A stretch of DNA of 64,000 nt. Source: JBKECP01 sp047974765 (GTDB lineage: Bacteria; Pseudomonadota; Gammaproteobacteria; Pseudomonadales; Halieaceae). Each line of letters starts with the position of its first letter. The stretch's first letter is position 1. Location of the stretch: contig JBKECP010000043.1 of the NCBI GenBank assembly GCA_047974765.1, positions 1 to 64,000 of the forward strand. The letters are read 5' to 3'. The notes under the pieces were generated by a model. It made no database searches. It was not told the origin of the DNA and saw nothing but the letters and a program-made list of their open reading frames with translations. The translations under genes were made by a program, and so were the position numbers. Positions 1 through 7,955 of the stretch are shown piece after piece.

Positions 1-303
1 CATCAGCAACGCGCTGGCGGAGAATGCGATCCGGCCCTTCGCCGTCGGCCGCAAAGCCTGGCTGTTTGCCGATACCCCCCGTGGGGCCCGTGCCAGCGCT
101 ACCATGTACTCGTTGATTGAAACAGCAAAAGCCAATGAGCTCGAACCGCGGGCATACCTCCTGCACATCCTTGAACGCATCGGCGGTGCCGATACACTTG
201 AGTCGCTGGAGTCCCTTCTACCCTGGAACATCAACCTGCCACGTTTTGAAAAAACGGTAGGTGCCTACCCGCAAGACAAGTAAGCGGATTTACCGCCGCT
301 TAC
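1..303 (+). mobile_element. Right end of an IS66-family insertion sequence
   Basis: The window opens inside an IS66-type element. The transposase reading frame ends at 283 and is followed at once by a terminal inverted-repeat-like end. Read on the minus strand from 303, this begins GTAAGCGGCGG, matching the GTAA start typical of IS66 ends. The same bases also form a short palindrome with the stop-codon region (TAAGCGG against CCGCTTA). The left end lies outside the window, so the usual 8-bp target duplication cannot be checked. Confidence 0.75.
2..283 (+). CDS. IS66-family transposase TnpC, C-terminal fragment
   Basis: The reading frame is open from base 2 to the TAA at 281-283 and gives 93 residues of a larger protein cut by the window edge. 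The visible part begins ISNALAENAIRPFAVGRKAW and continues WLFADTPRGARASATMYSLIETAKAN. This is the end of the DDE catalytic domain, including the final glutamate region (ENAIRP), followed by the short IS66 C-terminal element (LEPRAYLLHILERI ... LLPWN). The full protein is usually about 500 residues. Whether the rest of the transposase and the accessory genes tnpA/tnpB are intact cannot be judged here. Confidence 0.85.
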   Translation: MSNALAENAIRPFAVGRKAWLFADTPRGARASATMYSLIETAKANELEPRAYLLHILERIGGADTLESLESLLPWNINLPRFEKTVGAYPQDK

Positions 304-538
304 CAGGAAAAAAACCATCAGGGCAAAATATGCTGAGGCAAAATACCAATAGAGATATTGCTCAACGGGCAAAAAATCCGGGAGGAAAAACTTGCAGGCT
401 GCACCTGATCTGACAAAATACACTAACATCGGGTTGATAATTGTCATATCAGATCTGAACCAATGCACCTATGAAACAATGGCACTCTTGTCGACAGACA
501 ATCACTGACTTTTTGTTTAATCCAGAATACATCCAGTA

Positions 539-1318
539 ATGCCACCTGACACAACTGCCCTCCCCGTTCTCTACCGCGACGATGACTTGATTGCCATTAA
601 TAAGCCGGCCGGTTTGCTGGTGCATCGCAGCCCGGTTGATCGCAGAGAAACCCGCTTTGCCCTGCAAATGCTGCGCGACCAGATTGGCCAGTGGGTCTAC
701 CCTGTTCACCGATTGGACAAACCCACTTCCGGTGTACTGATATTTGCCCTGAACCCAAAGACAGCTGCGATCCTGTCGCAGCAGTTTGAACAGCGTCAAC
801 TATACAAGCATTATCTGGCTATTGTTCGCGGATGGACACCGGATGAAGGTCTGATTGACCACCCTGTCCGCGATGACACCGACACCAAAGCCAGTATTGA
901 ACGCGGACCTGCCCGCTCTGCGATAAGTCGTTATCGCCGTCTGGCCAGGATTGAACTGCCCTGTTTTGTTGAGCGCTATCCCCATACCCGTTACTCACTG
1001 GTGGAACTGTTCCCGAAAACCGGGCGTCGCCACCAATTGCGCCGACATATGAAACACATTGGCCATCCAATTATTGGTGACGCCAAGCATGGCAAGGGCG
1101 TACACAACCGCTTTATTGCCGCAAACTATCAGGTACAAGGCCTGTTGCTGAGCTGTATTGAAATGCAACTTCAGCATCCCTGCGCCAATAATCACCTGGT
1201 TATACGGGCAACACCGGGTAAACCTTTTCAGAATCTTGTTCATCATTTTGGCTGGCAGCAGGCGCTCTCACAGGCACTGCCCTGGCTGGCAGATCAAACC
1301 TTATCAACAACAGATTGA
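539..1318 (+). CDS. truC: tRNA pseudouridine(65) synthase TruC
   Basis: This is a 259-residue RluA-family pseudouridine synthase, close in length to E. coli TruC (about 260), which isomerises U65 in some tRNAs. The signature HRLDKPTSG carries the catalytic aspartate at about residue 60. The N-terminal INKPAGLLVH and the later TGRRHQLRRHMKHIGHPIIGD motif are also family hallmarks. No S4 domain precedes the catalytic domain, which fits TruC rather than RluC/RluD. The gene stands alone between the IS66 end and azlC. The 235 bp between the IS end and this start hold no clear promoter. Assignment to TruC rather than another short RluA relative rests on length and the HRLDKPTSGVLIFAL context. Confidence 0.85.
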   Translation: MPPDTTALPVLYRDDDLIAINKPAGLLVHRSPVDRRETRFALQMLRDQIGQWVYPVHRLDKPTSGVLIFALNPKTAAILSQQFEQRQLYKHYLAIVRGWTPDEGLIDHPVRDDTDTKASIERGPARSAISRYRRLARIELPCFVERYPHTRYSLVELFPKTGRRHQLRRHMKHIGHPIIGDAKHGKGVHNRFIAANYQVQGLLLSCIEMQLQHPCANNHLVIRATPGKPFQNLVHHFGWQQALSQALPWLADQTLSTTD

Positions 1319-1403
1319 AGCATTGCCTCAACTGGATTTTCACTATTGGACAAGGCATAGTGATCGCCCGTTCGGCAGCAGTAAATAACGTTTTAATTCA
1401 CCG

Positions 1404-2120
1404 ATGAAAAACACCGGAACTTATTTGGGTCAACTCAATCATCGACTTATTTGGGCCGGTTTTACAGCGCTTGTACCCATCGCTTTGTTTGTTGCAATTT
1501 TTGGGGCTGCCTTTGGACTGGCGGCCAGCCAGAGCGGTCTTGATGATCTTCAGTCAGTGATAATGAGCACACTGGTATTTGCTGGCGCTTCCCAGTTTGG
1601 CGCACTGGAATTATGGGGACCACAGGTTCCTTTGTTTACCTTGCTGATTACCGTTTTTGCCATCAATGCACGTCACCTGTTGATGGGAGCAACCCTCTAC
1701 CCCTGGTTAAAAACCCTGCCACTGCTACAGCGTTACGGCATTATGATGGTTGCCTCTGATGCCAATTGGGCTATGGCTATGCAGGCATTTAGCCGCAATC
1801 AACCCGGCCTGGGCCTGCTTTTTGGCGGTGGCCTGGCACTGTGGATTTTCTGGATTATCGGTACCTGGCTGGGTGCCCACTTCGGCAATGTCATCAATGA
1901 TCCGCACGGGCTGGGGCTGGATATGGTAATGGGCTGCTTTTTATTGGCAATGGTCGTCGGCGGCGAACGCCATCTGCGTATGTTCGTCATCTGGACAGCC
2001 GCCGCCGTATCATCCCTTCTGGCTTATTATTACCTGCCTGACAACAGTCATGTCATTGTGGGCGCACTGGTTGGCGGTTTGGCCGGTACTTTCTGGCCGG
2101 AGCAAAGTAATGAACATTGA
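1404..2120 (+). CDS. azlC: AzlC-family branched-chain amino acid exporter, large subunit
   Basis: This 238-residue integral membrane protein has repeated hydrophobic segments. Near residue 20 it has the family pattern VPIALFVAIFGAAFGLAASQ, followed by the conserved LVFAGASQFGALEL and FAINARHLLMG. AzlC/YgaZ proteins pair with a small AzlD/YgaH partner to export branched-chain amino acids or related compounds such as valine or azaleucine. The next gene encodes the partner and overlaps this one by 11 bp, so the two are translationally coupled. The substrate cannot be read from sequence. Confidence 0.88.
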   Translation: MKNTGTYLGQLNHRLIWAGFTALVPIALFVAIFGAAFGLAASQSGLDDLQSVIMSTLVFAGASQFGALELWGPQVPLFTLLITVFAINARHLLMGATLYPWLKTLPLLQRYGIMMVASDANWAMAMQAFSRNQPGLGLLFGGGLALWIFWIIGTWLGAHFGNVINDPHGLGLDMVMGCFLLAMVVGGERHLRMFVIWTAAAVSSLLAYYYLPDNSHVIVGALVGGLAGTFWPEQSNEH

Positions 2121-2424
2121 AACGGCCGGAGCAGGCACACTGTACATTATCCTGGCAATGGCGCTGGTAACACTGCTAACACGCTGGGGCGGGGTTTATG
2201 TGATGGTCTTTATCCCTATCGGCTACAGGGCCAGGAAGTTCATCCACGCCATGTCAGGTTCGGTACTGGTCGCCTTGCTGGCTCCCATGGCTGTCAATGG
2301 TGACAACGGTGCGCGGCTGGCACTACTGACTACGGCAACCATCATGTTACTGCTAAAAAAACCACTGCCATCCATTGCAGCCGGTATAGCCACTGCGGGG
2401 CTATACCGGCAGTTTGTTGTTTAG
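2110..2424 (+). CDS. azlD: AzlD-family small exporter subunit
   Basis: This 104-residue, four-helix membrane protein begins MNIETAGAGTLYIILAMALV. I chose the ATG at 2110, inside the end of azlC, because it gives the usual AzlD length. An upstream in-frame ATG at 2050 would add 20 residues that are merely azlC read in another frame. The LTRWGGVYVM segment and the C-terminal PLPSIAAGIATAGLYR are typical of the family. It is the obligate partner of the preceding exporter subunit. Confidence 0.85.
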   Translation: MNIETAGAGTLYIILAMALVTLLTRWGGVYVMVFIPIGYRARKFIHAMSGSVLVALLAPMAVNGDNGARLALLTTATIMLLLKKPLPSIAAGIATAGLYRQFVV

Positions 2425-2438
2425 AGCAAACTTACTAT

Positions 2439-2608
2439 TAACCTGGCAATCAAATAAATGAGTCCCTCACTATTTGATTGTCACCCCTAAAATCAGCGGA
2501 ATTTGTGAAATCTCTTGATTTTTGCAGGACTCGCGCAGGCTTACAACCTGCGGCGGCACGTCCATGTGCCGCTTATTCATTCGGCTAAAAGCTTGCCGGG
2601 TTAATACC
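2439..2608 (+). repeat. Dispersed intergenic repeat, copy A (near full length)
   Basis: This is the longest copy of a repeat also seen near 20112, 25311, 31949, 34790 and 37437. It contains three hairpins in order. The first has CAATCAAATA/TATTTGATTG arms (2446-2480). The second has AAAATCA/TGATTTT arms (about 2489-2522). The third is GCGGCAC-gtccat-GTGCCGC (about 2551-2571). It ends with GCTTGCCGGGTTAATA. It lies between two convergent genes, azlD and the dehydratase, and may act as a bidirectional transcript end. Confidence 0.8.
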
Positions 2609-2627
2609 CTGGCTTTTCAAGCTGCGT

Positions 2628-4268
2628 TCAGCCCATTACCGCACCTTCACAGGCAGGTCCAACCAGTTTGCGATAGCGGCGCATAAAACCTACCGGTACA
2701 GGTTTTTCCAGAGGCTGCCAATGTTCGCGGCGGCGGGTAATTTCGGCATCATCCACCGCCAGATGCAAACGGCGGCCGGGAATATCGATCTCGATGATAT
2801 CCCCCTCTTCTATCAGTGCAATCAGACCACCATCACTGGCTTCCGGGCCAATATGACCGACACAGGGGCCAGAGGTGGCACCTGAGAAACGACCGTCAGT
2901 AATCAGCGCTGCTTCATTTAAACCTTTGGTTTTCAGCGCGAGTGTTACACCGAGCATTTCAGGCATACCGGGAGAGCCCTTTGGCCCCTGATAACGCAAC
3001 ACAACCACTTCACCCTGCCTGACCTCATCATTATTAATAGCGGCCAGCGCTTCTTCTTCAGTATCAAAGCAACGGGCTGGACCACTGCAAACCTGCATGT
3101 TTTCACTGACACCCGCTGCTTTAATCACACATCCCTCAGTGGCAATATTGCCGCGCAATACCACAATACCGGCATCGGCACGAAAGGGTTTATCCAGCGG
3201 GGGAATAATCTGTGCATCCATCACCACCGCAGCCTCAGCCACCGCAGCCAGCGGCAGGCCACTCACCGTCATACAGCTTAAATCCAGGTGCGGCGCCATC
3301 CGCTTGATAACAGCCGGCATACCGCCAGCTGCCCATAAATCCTGCACACCGTAGGGTCCGTTCGGGCTGATCGACAACAGTGTCGGTATATCAGCTACCG
3401 CCTCAAAGTCAGTCAGATTCAACGGCACTTCAGCACACTGGGCAATGGCGGGCAGGTGCAGGGTGGAATTAGTGGAACCACCAATGGCAATCGCCATTTT
3501 AATGGCGTTTTCAAAGGCGGCAGGGGTAAATAACTGACGCGCATTAAGCCCCTCTTCAACCAGCCCCACAACACGCTCACCCGTGGCCCGTGCCGCTTGC
3601 AACTTGTCACTGTGCCAACCAGGGATGTTGGCACTGCCGGGCAAACAGAAACCAAAAACCTCAGCCAGACACTGGAAGGTATTGGCTGTACCCATAATTT
3701 CACAGGCACCACAGGTGGAACAGGTGGATGTCTTGGCAAACAGGGAGGGATCGTCCTTGTAATCACCGTGATCAATGGAGCCGCGCTGTCCCTGCGTATT
3801 GCGAATATCCATCTGGCCGGGTCCGGCAGATAAATAGATGGAGGGTAAATCAAGGCGAGCCGCCGCCATCATCATACCCGGATTGATCTTGTCGCAACCG
3901 GCGATAAATACCACGCCGTCATAGGGCTGGGAACGAATATGGGTTTCGACAATATCAGCTATCAGATCACGCTGGGCCAGTACAAAGCGCATACCATCAT
4001 GGGCCATGGCCACACCGTCACAGGGAGCCGGCACATTGAACTCAGCAGCCTCCCCACCGGCAGCGATAATACCTTCTTTGACTTTACTGGCCAGCAAATT
4101 GAGATGAGAGTGTCCGGTCGTCAACTCAGTATGCGAGTTGGCAATAGCAATAAGAGGACGTTTCTGAAAGCCATCTGTATTGTATCCAGCACCGTGCAAA
4201 AGCCCTTTTCTGAACATATTCATTACCGGACTGGCGCTGGCAGAAATAATATCGCTGCGTTTTTTCAT
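2628..4268 (-). CDS. IlvD/Edd-family dehydratase, probably for a sugar acid or dihydroxy acid
   Basis: This 546-residue dehydratase belongs to the IlvD/Edd family, whose members remove water from 2,3-dihydroxy acids or aldonic acids using an Fe-S cluster. Visible landmarks are FIAGCDKINPG (cluster cysteine about 125), CSTCGACEIMGTANT (about 183-197) and the C-terminal GPKGSPGMPEML and ITDGRFSGATSG substrate-binding stretches. The extra cysteine of plant and arabonate-type enzymes (PCN.HL) is replaced by TTGHSHL, as I recall for E. coli IlvD. At 546 residues it is shorter than E. coli IlvD (616). It sits 62 bp downstream of a GntP-type permease on the same strand. I infer a sugar-acid catabolic role, but the normal IlvD step in valine/isoleucine synthesis remains possible. 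Confidence 0.8.
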   Translation of the reverse strand: MKKRSDIISASASPVMNMFRKGLLHGAGYNTDGFQKRPLIAIANSHTELTTGHSHLNLLASKVKEGIIAAGGEAAEFNVPAPCDGVAMAHDGMRFVLAQRDLIADIVETHIRSQPYDGVVFIAGCDKINPGMMMAAARLDLPSIYLSAGPGQMDIRNTQGQRGSIDHGDYKDDPSLFAKTSTCSTCGACEIMGTANTFQCLAEVFGFCLPGSANIPGWHSDKLQAARATGERVVGLVEEGLNARQLFTPAAFENAIKMAIAIGGSTNSTLHLPAIAQCAEVPLNLTDFEAVADIPTLLSISPNGPYGVQDLWAAGGMPAVIKRMAPHLDLSCMTVSGLPLAAVAEAAVVMDAQIIPPLDKPFRADAGIVVLRGNIATEGCVIKAAGVSENMQVCSGPARCFDTEEEALAAINNDEVRQGEVVVLRYQGPKGSPGMPEMLGVTLALKTKGLNEAALITDGRFSGATSGPCVGHIGPEASDGGLIALIEEGDIIEIDIPGRRLHLAVDDAEITRRREHWQPLEKPVPVGFMRRYRKLVGPACEGAVMG

Positions 4269-4330
4269 TGAACAAACTCCCTTGTAAATCTGAAATAGAC
4301 TCTTTTCGATTACAGTTATTTATGGCCTGT

Positions 4331-5704
4331 TTATATCAGTGCGGCAACGGCAATACAGGTTAGTGTGGCAATTACCGGCACCACCACAGTGATAACACCC
4401 ACATCCCGATAGGCATCTTTATGGGTGAGGCCGGTAATGGTGAGCATGGCGACCACTGCACCACTGTGTGGCAGCGAGTCAAAACCACCGGCAGCCATGG
4501 TGACAATACGATGCAGGACTGTGGGTTCAACACCCATCTCAATATAAGCCGGTGCCATTGTCTGCATAAAAATCTGCAAGCCCCCCGAGGCTGAGCCGGT
4601 AATACCCGATACCAGGCTGACTGAACTAAAAGCCGACAATAGCGGCGGCATACCGGTATCGAGCATAAAATGGATAAATGCCTCAAAGCCGGTCGTTTGA
4701 GTAACAACCCCACCAAAGCCGATAACGGCGGCTGTATTAATCAACGGCATAATACTGTCCTGGGTACCCAGCCCCATTACGCTCAAACCGTGGCGTCTGA
4801 CCGCCGGGAACAGCAATACAGCCAGCAAGGCGCCTGCCACCAGGGCACAACTGGGCCAGACAATGGGTTGGGAGTTGGCAAAACGCAGTAGCGCCATCAG
4901 GGTATTATCAGCAGCCAGCGTGTCGGCTGAAACCAGCATGGCGATAAGGCGTGGCGCCATAATCAGCAGCAATACCAGAGCCAGCGGCAGTGTTGCCATA
5001 AACCAGTGAGGCACCAGTGCCGGGTCGGGAATATCCATGTTATCCCTCGGGCTGGGCACAAACTTTTCGCCGCGCTCAGCCGCAAGGCGACGCTGGCGCT
5101 CCAGATACCACATGCCAAGAACAAACATAATGGTTCCACCCAACACACCCAGCCAGCCACCGGCAAACAGATCTGTACCCAGCGCCACCGAAGAAATTAC
5201 ATTGTGGATCGACGGTGTACCTGGCAGCGCTGTCAATGTAAAAGTGGCCGCCCCCAACGCCATGGCCGCACAGAACAGACGCTTGGGAATCTGCGCCTGC
5301 TGCAGCAAACGCAAGCCCAGCGGATAGATGGCGAAGATAACCACAAATATCACAACCCCGCCATAAGTAAGGAAAGCGCAGGCCATTACGGTGATCCACA
5401 AGGTGCGATGGGCACCCAGCTGCGCCACCAGTTTCATGGCAATACTGGTGGTGGCATGACTGTCCCCCATCACCCGTCCAAAGATGGCACCAGCGGCAAA
5501 CAGCAGGAAAAACTTGCCTGCAAAGGTGAAAGCACCCAGTGGACCAAAGGCATAAAACTGCGTCAGAGCCTCTGCCAGTGGCAAGCCGTTAGTAACAATT
5601 ACCAGCAAGGCACAAACAAGGGAGGCAAAAACAATATCAATGCCACGCAAAGCCAGCCACATCAATAGAGTCACGCTGGCAAACAGGCCAAAATAGGCAA
5701 TCAT
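4331..5704 (-). CDS. GntP-family gluconate/sugar-acid proton symporter
   Basis: This 457-residue polytopic membrane protein of the GntP (gluconate:H+ symporter) family has about 12 hydrophobic segments. Conserved stretches include ALGAATFTLTALPGTPSIHNV, GITGSASGGLQIFMQ and GGFDSLPHSGAVVAML. I chose the ATG at 5702-5704 because a GGAGG lies seven bases upstream. Two in-frame GTG codons just before it would sit on top of that site. It is the first gene of a probable two-gene operon with the downstream dehydratase. I infer uptake of a hydroxylated carboxylic acid that the dehydratase then processes. Confidence 0.85.
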   Translation of the reverse strand: MIAYFGLFASVTLLMWLALRGIDIVFASLVCALLVIVTNGLPLAEALTQFYAFGPLGAFTFAGKFFLLFAAGAIFGRVMGDSHATTSIAMKLVAQLGAHRTLWITVMACAFLTYGGVVIFVVIFAIYPLGLRLLQQAQIPKRLFCAAMALGAATFTLTALPGTPSIHNVISSVALGTDLFAGGWLGVLGGTIMFVLGMWYLERQRRLAAERGEKFVPSPRDNMDIPDPALVPHWFMATLPLALVLLLIMAPRLIAMLVSADTLAADNTLMALLRFANSQPIVWPSCALVAGALLAVLLFPAVRRHGLSVMGLGTQDSIMPLINTAAVIGFGGVVTQTTGFEAFIHFMLDTGMPPLLSAFSSVSLVSGITGSASGGLQIFMQTMAPAYIEMGVEPTVLHRIVTMAAGGFDSLPHSGAVVAMLTITGLTHKDAYRDVGVITVVVPVIATLTCIAVAALI

Positions 5705-5933
5705 CACCACACCTCCCCAGAGTAAGCCTTGTTGCGAGCGAGCTGATCAGACCGGGGGGGCAAAGCAGCCATCTGACGGCTATACAAATATGTATAAATC
5801 ATAAGAACCGACACTTGTTCTGATTAATATTATTGTTGCGTAACAATACTGCGTGGAGAGACGACAGTAGAATAAGGTCGACTCTCAGACTGTCAGATTA
5901 GTGCCAATTCAGTGCCAGCGCCAGTGGCAGGGA

Positions 5934-6407
5934 TCAACCGGCAGTGAACATCCACAACCAGCGAAGCAATACCAGTATCAACACAGCCCAGACCGCCAGT
6001 AAAGCCAGCACCAGCAAACCAGCCAGCATAAACAATCCCCGGCTGCGCCGTTGTATTGCGAGCGGCTCACGGTGATAGGCCTTAAGCAGCGCCACATTGC
6101 GTGCATTGGCCTTGAAACTCATATCAAACAGATCACCCACCAAAGGAATGACGCCGACCACACCCTCCAGCAAAATATTGCCAGCCATTCGCCATAAAAC
6201 CGAAGCAGGCGCCCCCGAGCGGGCCGACTGCAACAGAATATAGGCCGACAGTACAATACCCGCCAGATCACCAAAGCCCGGAATCAGGCCGATCAGGCTA
6301 TCCACACCGATACGAAAGCGTGTACCGGGAATACCGATTGAGTTATCCAACAGCCAGGCAAGCCTGTCCAGGCGCTGGATACGTTGCTCGGGACGAATCG
6401 AAGTCAT
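5934..6407 (-). CDS. DUF4112 membrane protein
   Basis: This 157-residue protein has the DUF4112 pattern. An N-terminal segment (RLDRLAWLLDNSIGIPGTRFRIG) is followed by LIGLIPGFGDLAGIVLSAYIL and VVGVIPLVGDLFDMSFKANARN. These are two copies of an L.P..GD membrane motif, and a final hydrophobic helix follows (about 130-153). The family is widespread and has no known function. The gene is alone, with the tRNA operon ending just behind its start and the permease gene ahead of it on the same strand. Confidence 0.8.
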   Translation of the reverse strand: MTSIRPEQRIQRLDRLAWLLDNSIGIPGTRFRIGVDSLIGLIPGFGDLAGIVLSAYILLQSARSGAPASVLWRMAGNILLEGVVGVIPLVGDLFDMSFKANARNVALLKAYHREPLAIQRRSRGLFMLAGLLVLALLAVWAVLILVLLRWLWMFTAG

Positions 6408-6492
6408 TGCACGGTATTCCTTGTAAACAGGGGGGGCATTGCATTAAACGCAGATAGGGAAAAAATGCAATACAATGCTTAATCGGGGGAGA

Positions 6493-6569
6493 TGGCGGGG
6501 GCAGAAGGACTCGAACCCTCGACCTACGGCTTAGAAGGCCGTTGCTCTATCCAGCTGAGCTATACCCCC
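6493..6569 (-). tRNA. tRNA-Arg (anticodon TCT)
   Basis: On the minus strand a 77-nt cloverleaf can be folded. The acceptor stem is GGGGGTA/TGCCCCC with discriminator G and an encoded CCA. The D arm is AGCTCAGCTGGATAGAGC. The anticodon stem is ACGGC/GCCGT with loop CTTCTAA (anticodon TCT). The T arm contains GGTTCGAGTCC. It is the last of three tRNAs in the operon. Confidence 0.95.
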
Positions 6570-6647
6570 GAAAAAAACCTGGAAAGTTGCAGGGCACTAT
6601 CTGATTTGCCCCGTGCGACAAGCAGGCCACAAGGGATGAAACAAAAA

Positions 6648-6724
6648 TGGGGTGGCCGAAGGGTCTCGAACCCTCCACCTCCGGAGCCACAATCCGGTGC
6701 TCTACCCGATGAGCTACGGCCACC
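6648..6724 (-). tRNA. tRNA-His (anticodon GTG)
   Basis: The minus-strand cloverleaf has acceptor stem GTGGCCG/CGGCCAC, the extra 5' G(-1) opposite C73 that marks histidine tRNAs, and an encoded CCA. The anticodon stem is CCGGA/TCCGG with loop TTGTGGC (anticodon GTG). The T loop is GGTTCGAGACC. It is the middle gene of the Pro-His-Arg operon. Confidence 0.95.
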
Positions 6725-6811
6725 ATCACAGAAAACTGAAATCTGATAAACACAAGCCGACAGATTCGTGTTTTAAACATTACAGCCAACTTTCAGATTG
6801 TGGCAAAAAGT

Positions 6812-6888
6812 TGGTCGGGGTAGAGAGATTCGAACTCCCGACATCCTGCTCCCAAAGCAGGCGCGCTACCAGACTGCGCTATACCCCG
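6812..6888 (-). tRNA. tRNA-Pro (anticodon TGG)
   Basis: The minus-strand cloverleaf has acceptor stem CGGGGTA/TACCCCG, an encoded CCA, and anticodon stem CCTGC/GCAGG with loop TTTGGGA (anticodon TGG). The D arm AGCGCAGTCTGGTAGCGC is typical of proline tRNAs. It is the first gene after the promoter at 6948-6976. Confidence 0.95.
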
Positions 6889-6947
6889 AACTATGCTGCG
6901 AAACATCGGGCTGTAAAACCCAAACATCCCTCGATTTCAGGAGGCGC

Positions 6948-6976
6948 ATAATACTCACGAGACCCGACAGCGTCAA
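6948..6976 (-). promoter_or_regulatory. Sigma-70 promoter of the tRNA Pro-His-Arg operon
   Basis: On the minus strand, TTGACG (6976-6971), a 17-bp spacer and TATTAT (6953-6948) form a near-consensus promoter. The GC-rich discriminator GCGCCTCC follows, which is typical of stable-RNA promoters under stringent control. The first tRNA begins about 60 bp downstream. Confidence 0.8.
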
Positions 6977-7075
6977 CGAACAATTCCCCACTTTCAGGCA
7001 CTTTTGCCAGTTGTAGCCCTTTCCCTGATGAAAGTCTCCGTGGGACAATGGCCGCTTTTTGCAGGAAGTGAATTT

Positions 7076-7918
7076 ATGAGTGCCATTGTTCTTGACGGCA
7101 AGGTCGAAGCTCAACGCACCGAGGCCGCTCTGCTGGAGCGTGTCAATGCTCTCAAAAGTCACAGCGGTAAAACACCCATAGTGGCTACCTTGCTGGTAGG
7201 CGATGACCCAGCCTCAGCCACCTACGTCAAAATGAAAGGTAATGCCTGCCGCCGGGTCGGCATGGATTCACTGGCTGTTGAGATGCCCGCCTCCACCACC
7301 ACTGAACAGTTACTGGCCAAAATTGCAGAACTCAATGCTAACCCTGACGTACACGGCATTTTGCTGCAACACCCGGTACCGGAACAGATTGACGAGCGCG
7401 CCTGCTTTGACGCCATTGCACTGGCCAAGGATGTCGACGGCGTTACCTGCCTGGGCTTTGGCCGTATGGCCATGGGTGAGAATGCCTACGGCTGTGCCAC
7501 ACCTCAGGGCATCATGCGCCTGCTGGCGGCCTACGATATCGATATCGAGGGCAAGTATGCGGTAGTTGTTGGCCGCAGCCCCATCCTCGGCAAGCCGATG
7601 GCAATGATGCTGCTACAAAAAAATGCCACTGTCACCATCTGTCACTCCCGCACCAAAGATCTGCCCGCGCTGGTCAAACAGGCAGACATTCTGGTGGGAG
7701 CCGTTGGCAAGCCGGAGTTTATTCGTGCCGAGTGGGTCAAAGATGGTGCAGTTGTAGTCGACGCCGGCTATCATCCCGGTGGTGTTGGCGATATCGAGCT
7801 GGGGCCGCTGGTAGATCGTGTCAGCGCCTATACCCCCGTACCCGGTGGCGTTGGCCCGATGACGATCAACACCCTGATCATGCAAAGCGTGGAGTCGGGC
7901 GAGAAAAGCCTGGGCTGA
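7076..7918 (+). CDS. folD: Bifunctional methylene-THF dehydrogenase/methenyl-THF cyclohydrolase FolD
   Basis: This 280-residue cytosolic enzyme interconverts 5,10-methylene-, 5,10-methenyl- and 10-formyl-tetrahydrofolate with NADP. Family motifs are present: YVKMKGNACRRVGM with the catalytic Tyr/Lys, LAKDVDGVTCLGFGRM, and GRSPILGKPMAMMLLQKNATVTICHSRT for NADP binding. The start MSAIVLDGK at 7076 has a GGAAG ribosome site. A longer frame from 7004 only adds untypical residues. It lies divergent from the tRNA operon and convergent with cysS, the same setting as in Pseudomonas. Confidence 0.96.
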   Translation: MSAIVLDGKVEAQRTEAALLERVNALKSHSGKTPIVATLLVGDDPASATYVKMKGNACRRVGMDSLAVEMPASTTTEQLLAKIAELNANPDVHGILLQHPVPEQIDERACFDAIALAKDVDGVTCLGFGRMAMGENAYGCATPQGIMRLLAAYDIDIEGKYAVVVGRSPILGKPMAMMLLQKNATVTICHSRTKDLPALVKQADILVGAVGKPEFIRAEWVKDGAVVVDAGYHPGGVGDIELGPLVDRVSAYTPVPGGVGPMTINTLIMQSVESGEKSLG

Positions 7919-7937
7919 TTGATCAGATCTGAAAACA

Positions 7938-7955
7938 GCCGGGCTCAGGCCCGGC
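7938..7955 (-). terminator. Terminator hairpin at the end of cysS
   Basis: A perfect GCCGGGC/GCCCGGC stem with a four-base loop is followed on the minus strand by TGTTTTC. The cysS stop codon (7945-7947) lies in the loop. The hairpin also sits 20 bp after folD and may help end that transcript too. Confidence 0.65.

Noticed and set aside
6438..6471. ATTGCATT/AATGCAAT inverted repeat just after tRNA-Arg as a terminator
   Set aside because: The stem is short and AT-rich with an 18-base loop, and no T run follows on the tRNA strand.
6492..7016. Open frames of 72 to 99 codons across the tRNA genes
   Set aside because: They read through or against the three tRNA genes, whose cloverleaf structures and CCA ends explain the sequence.
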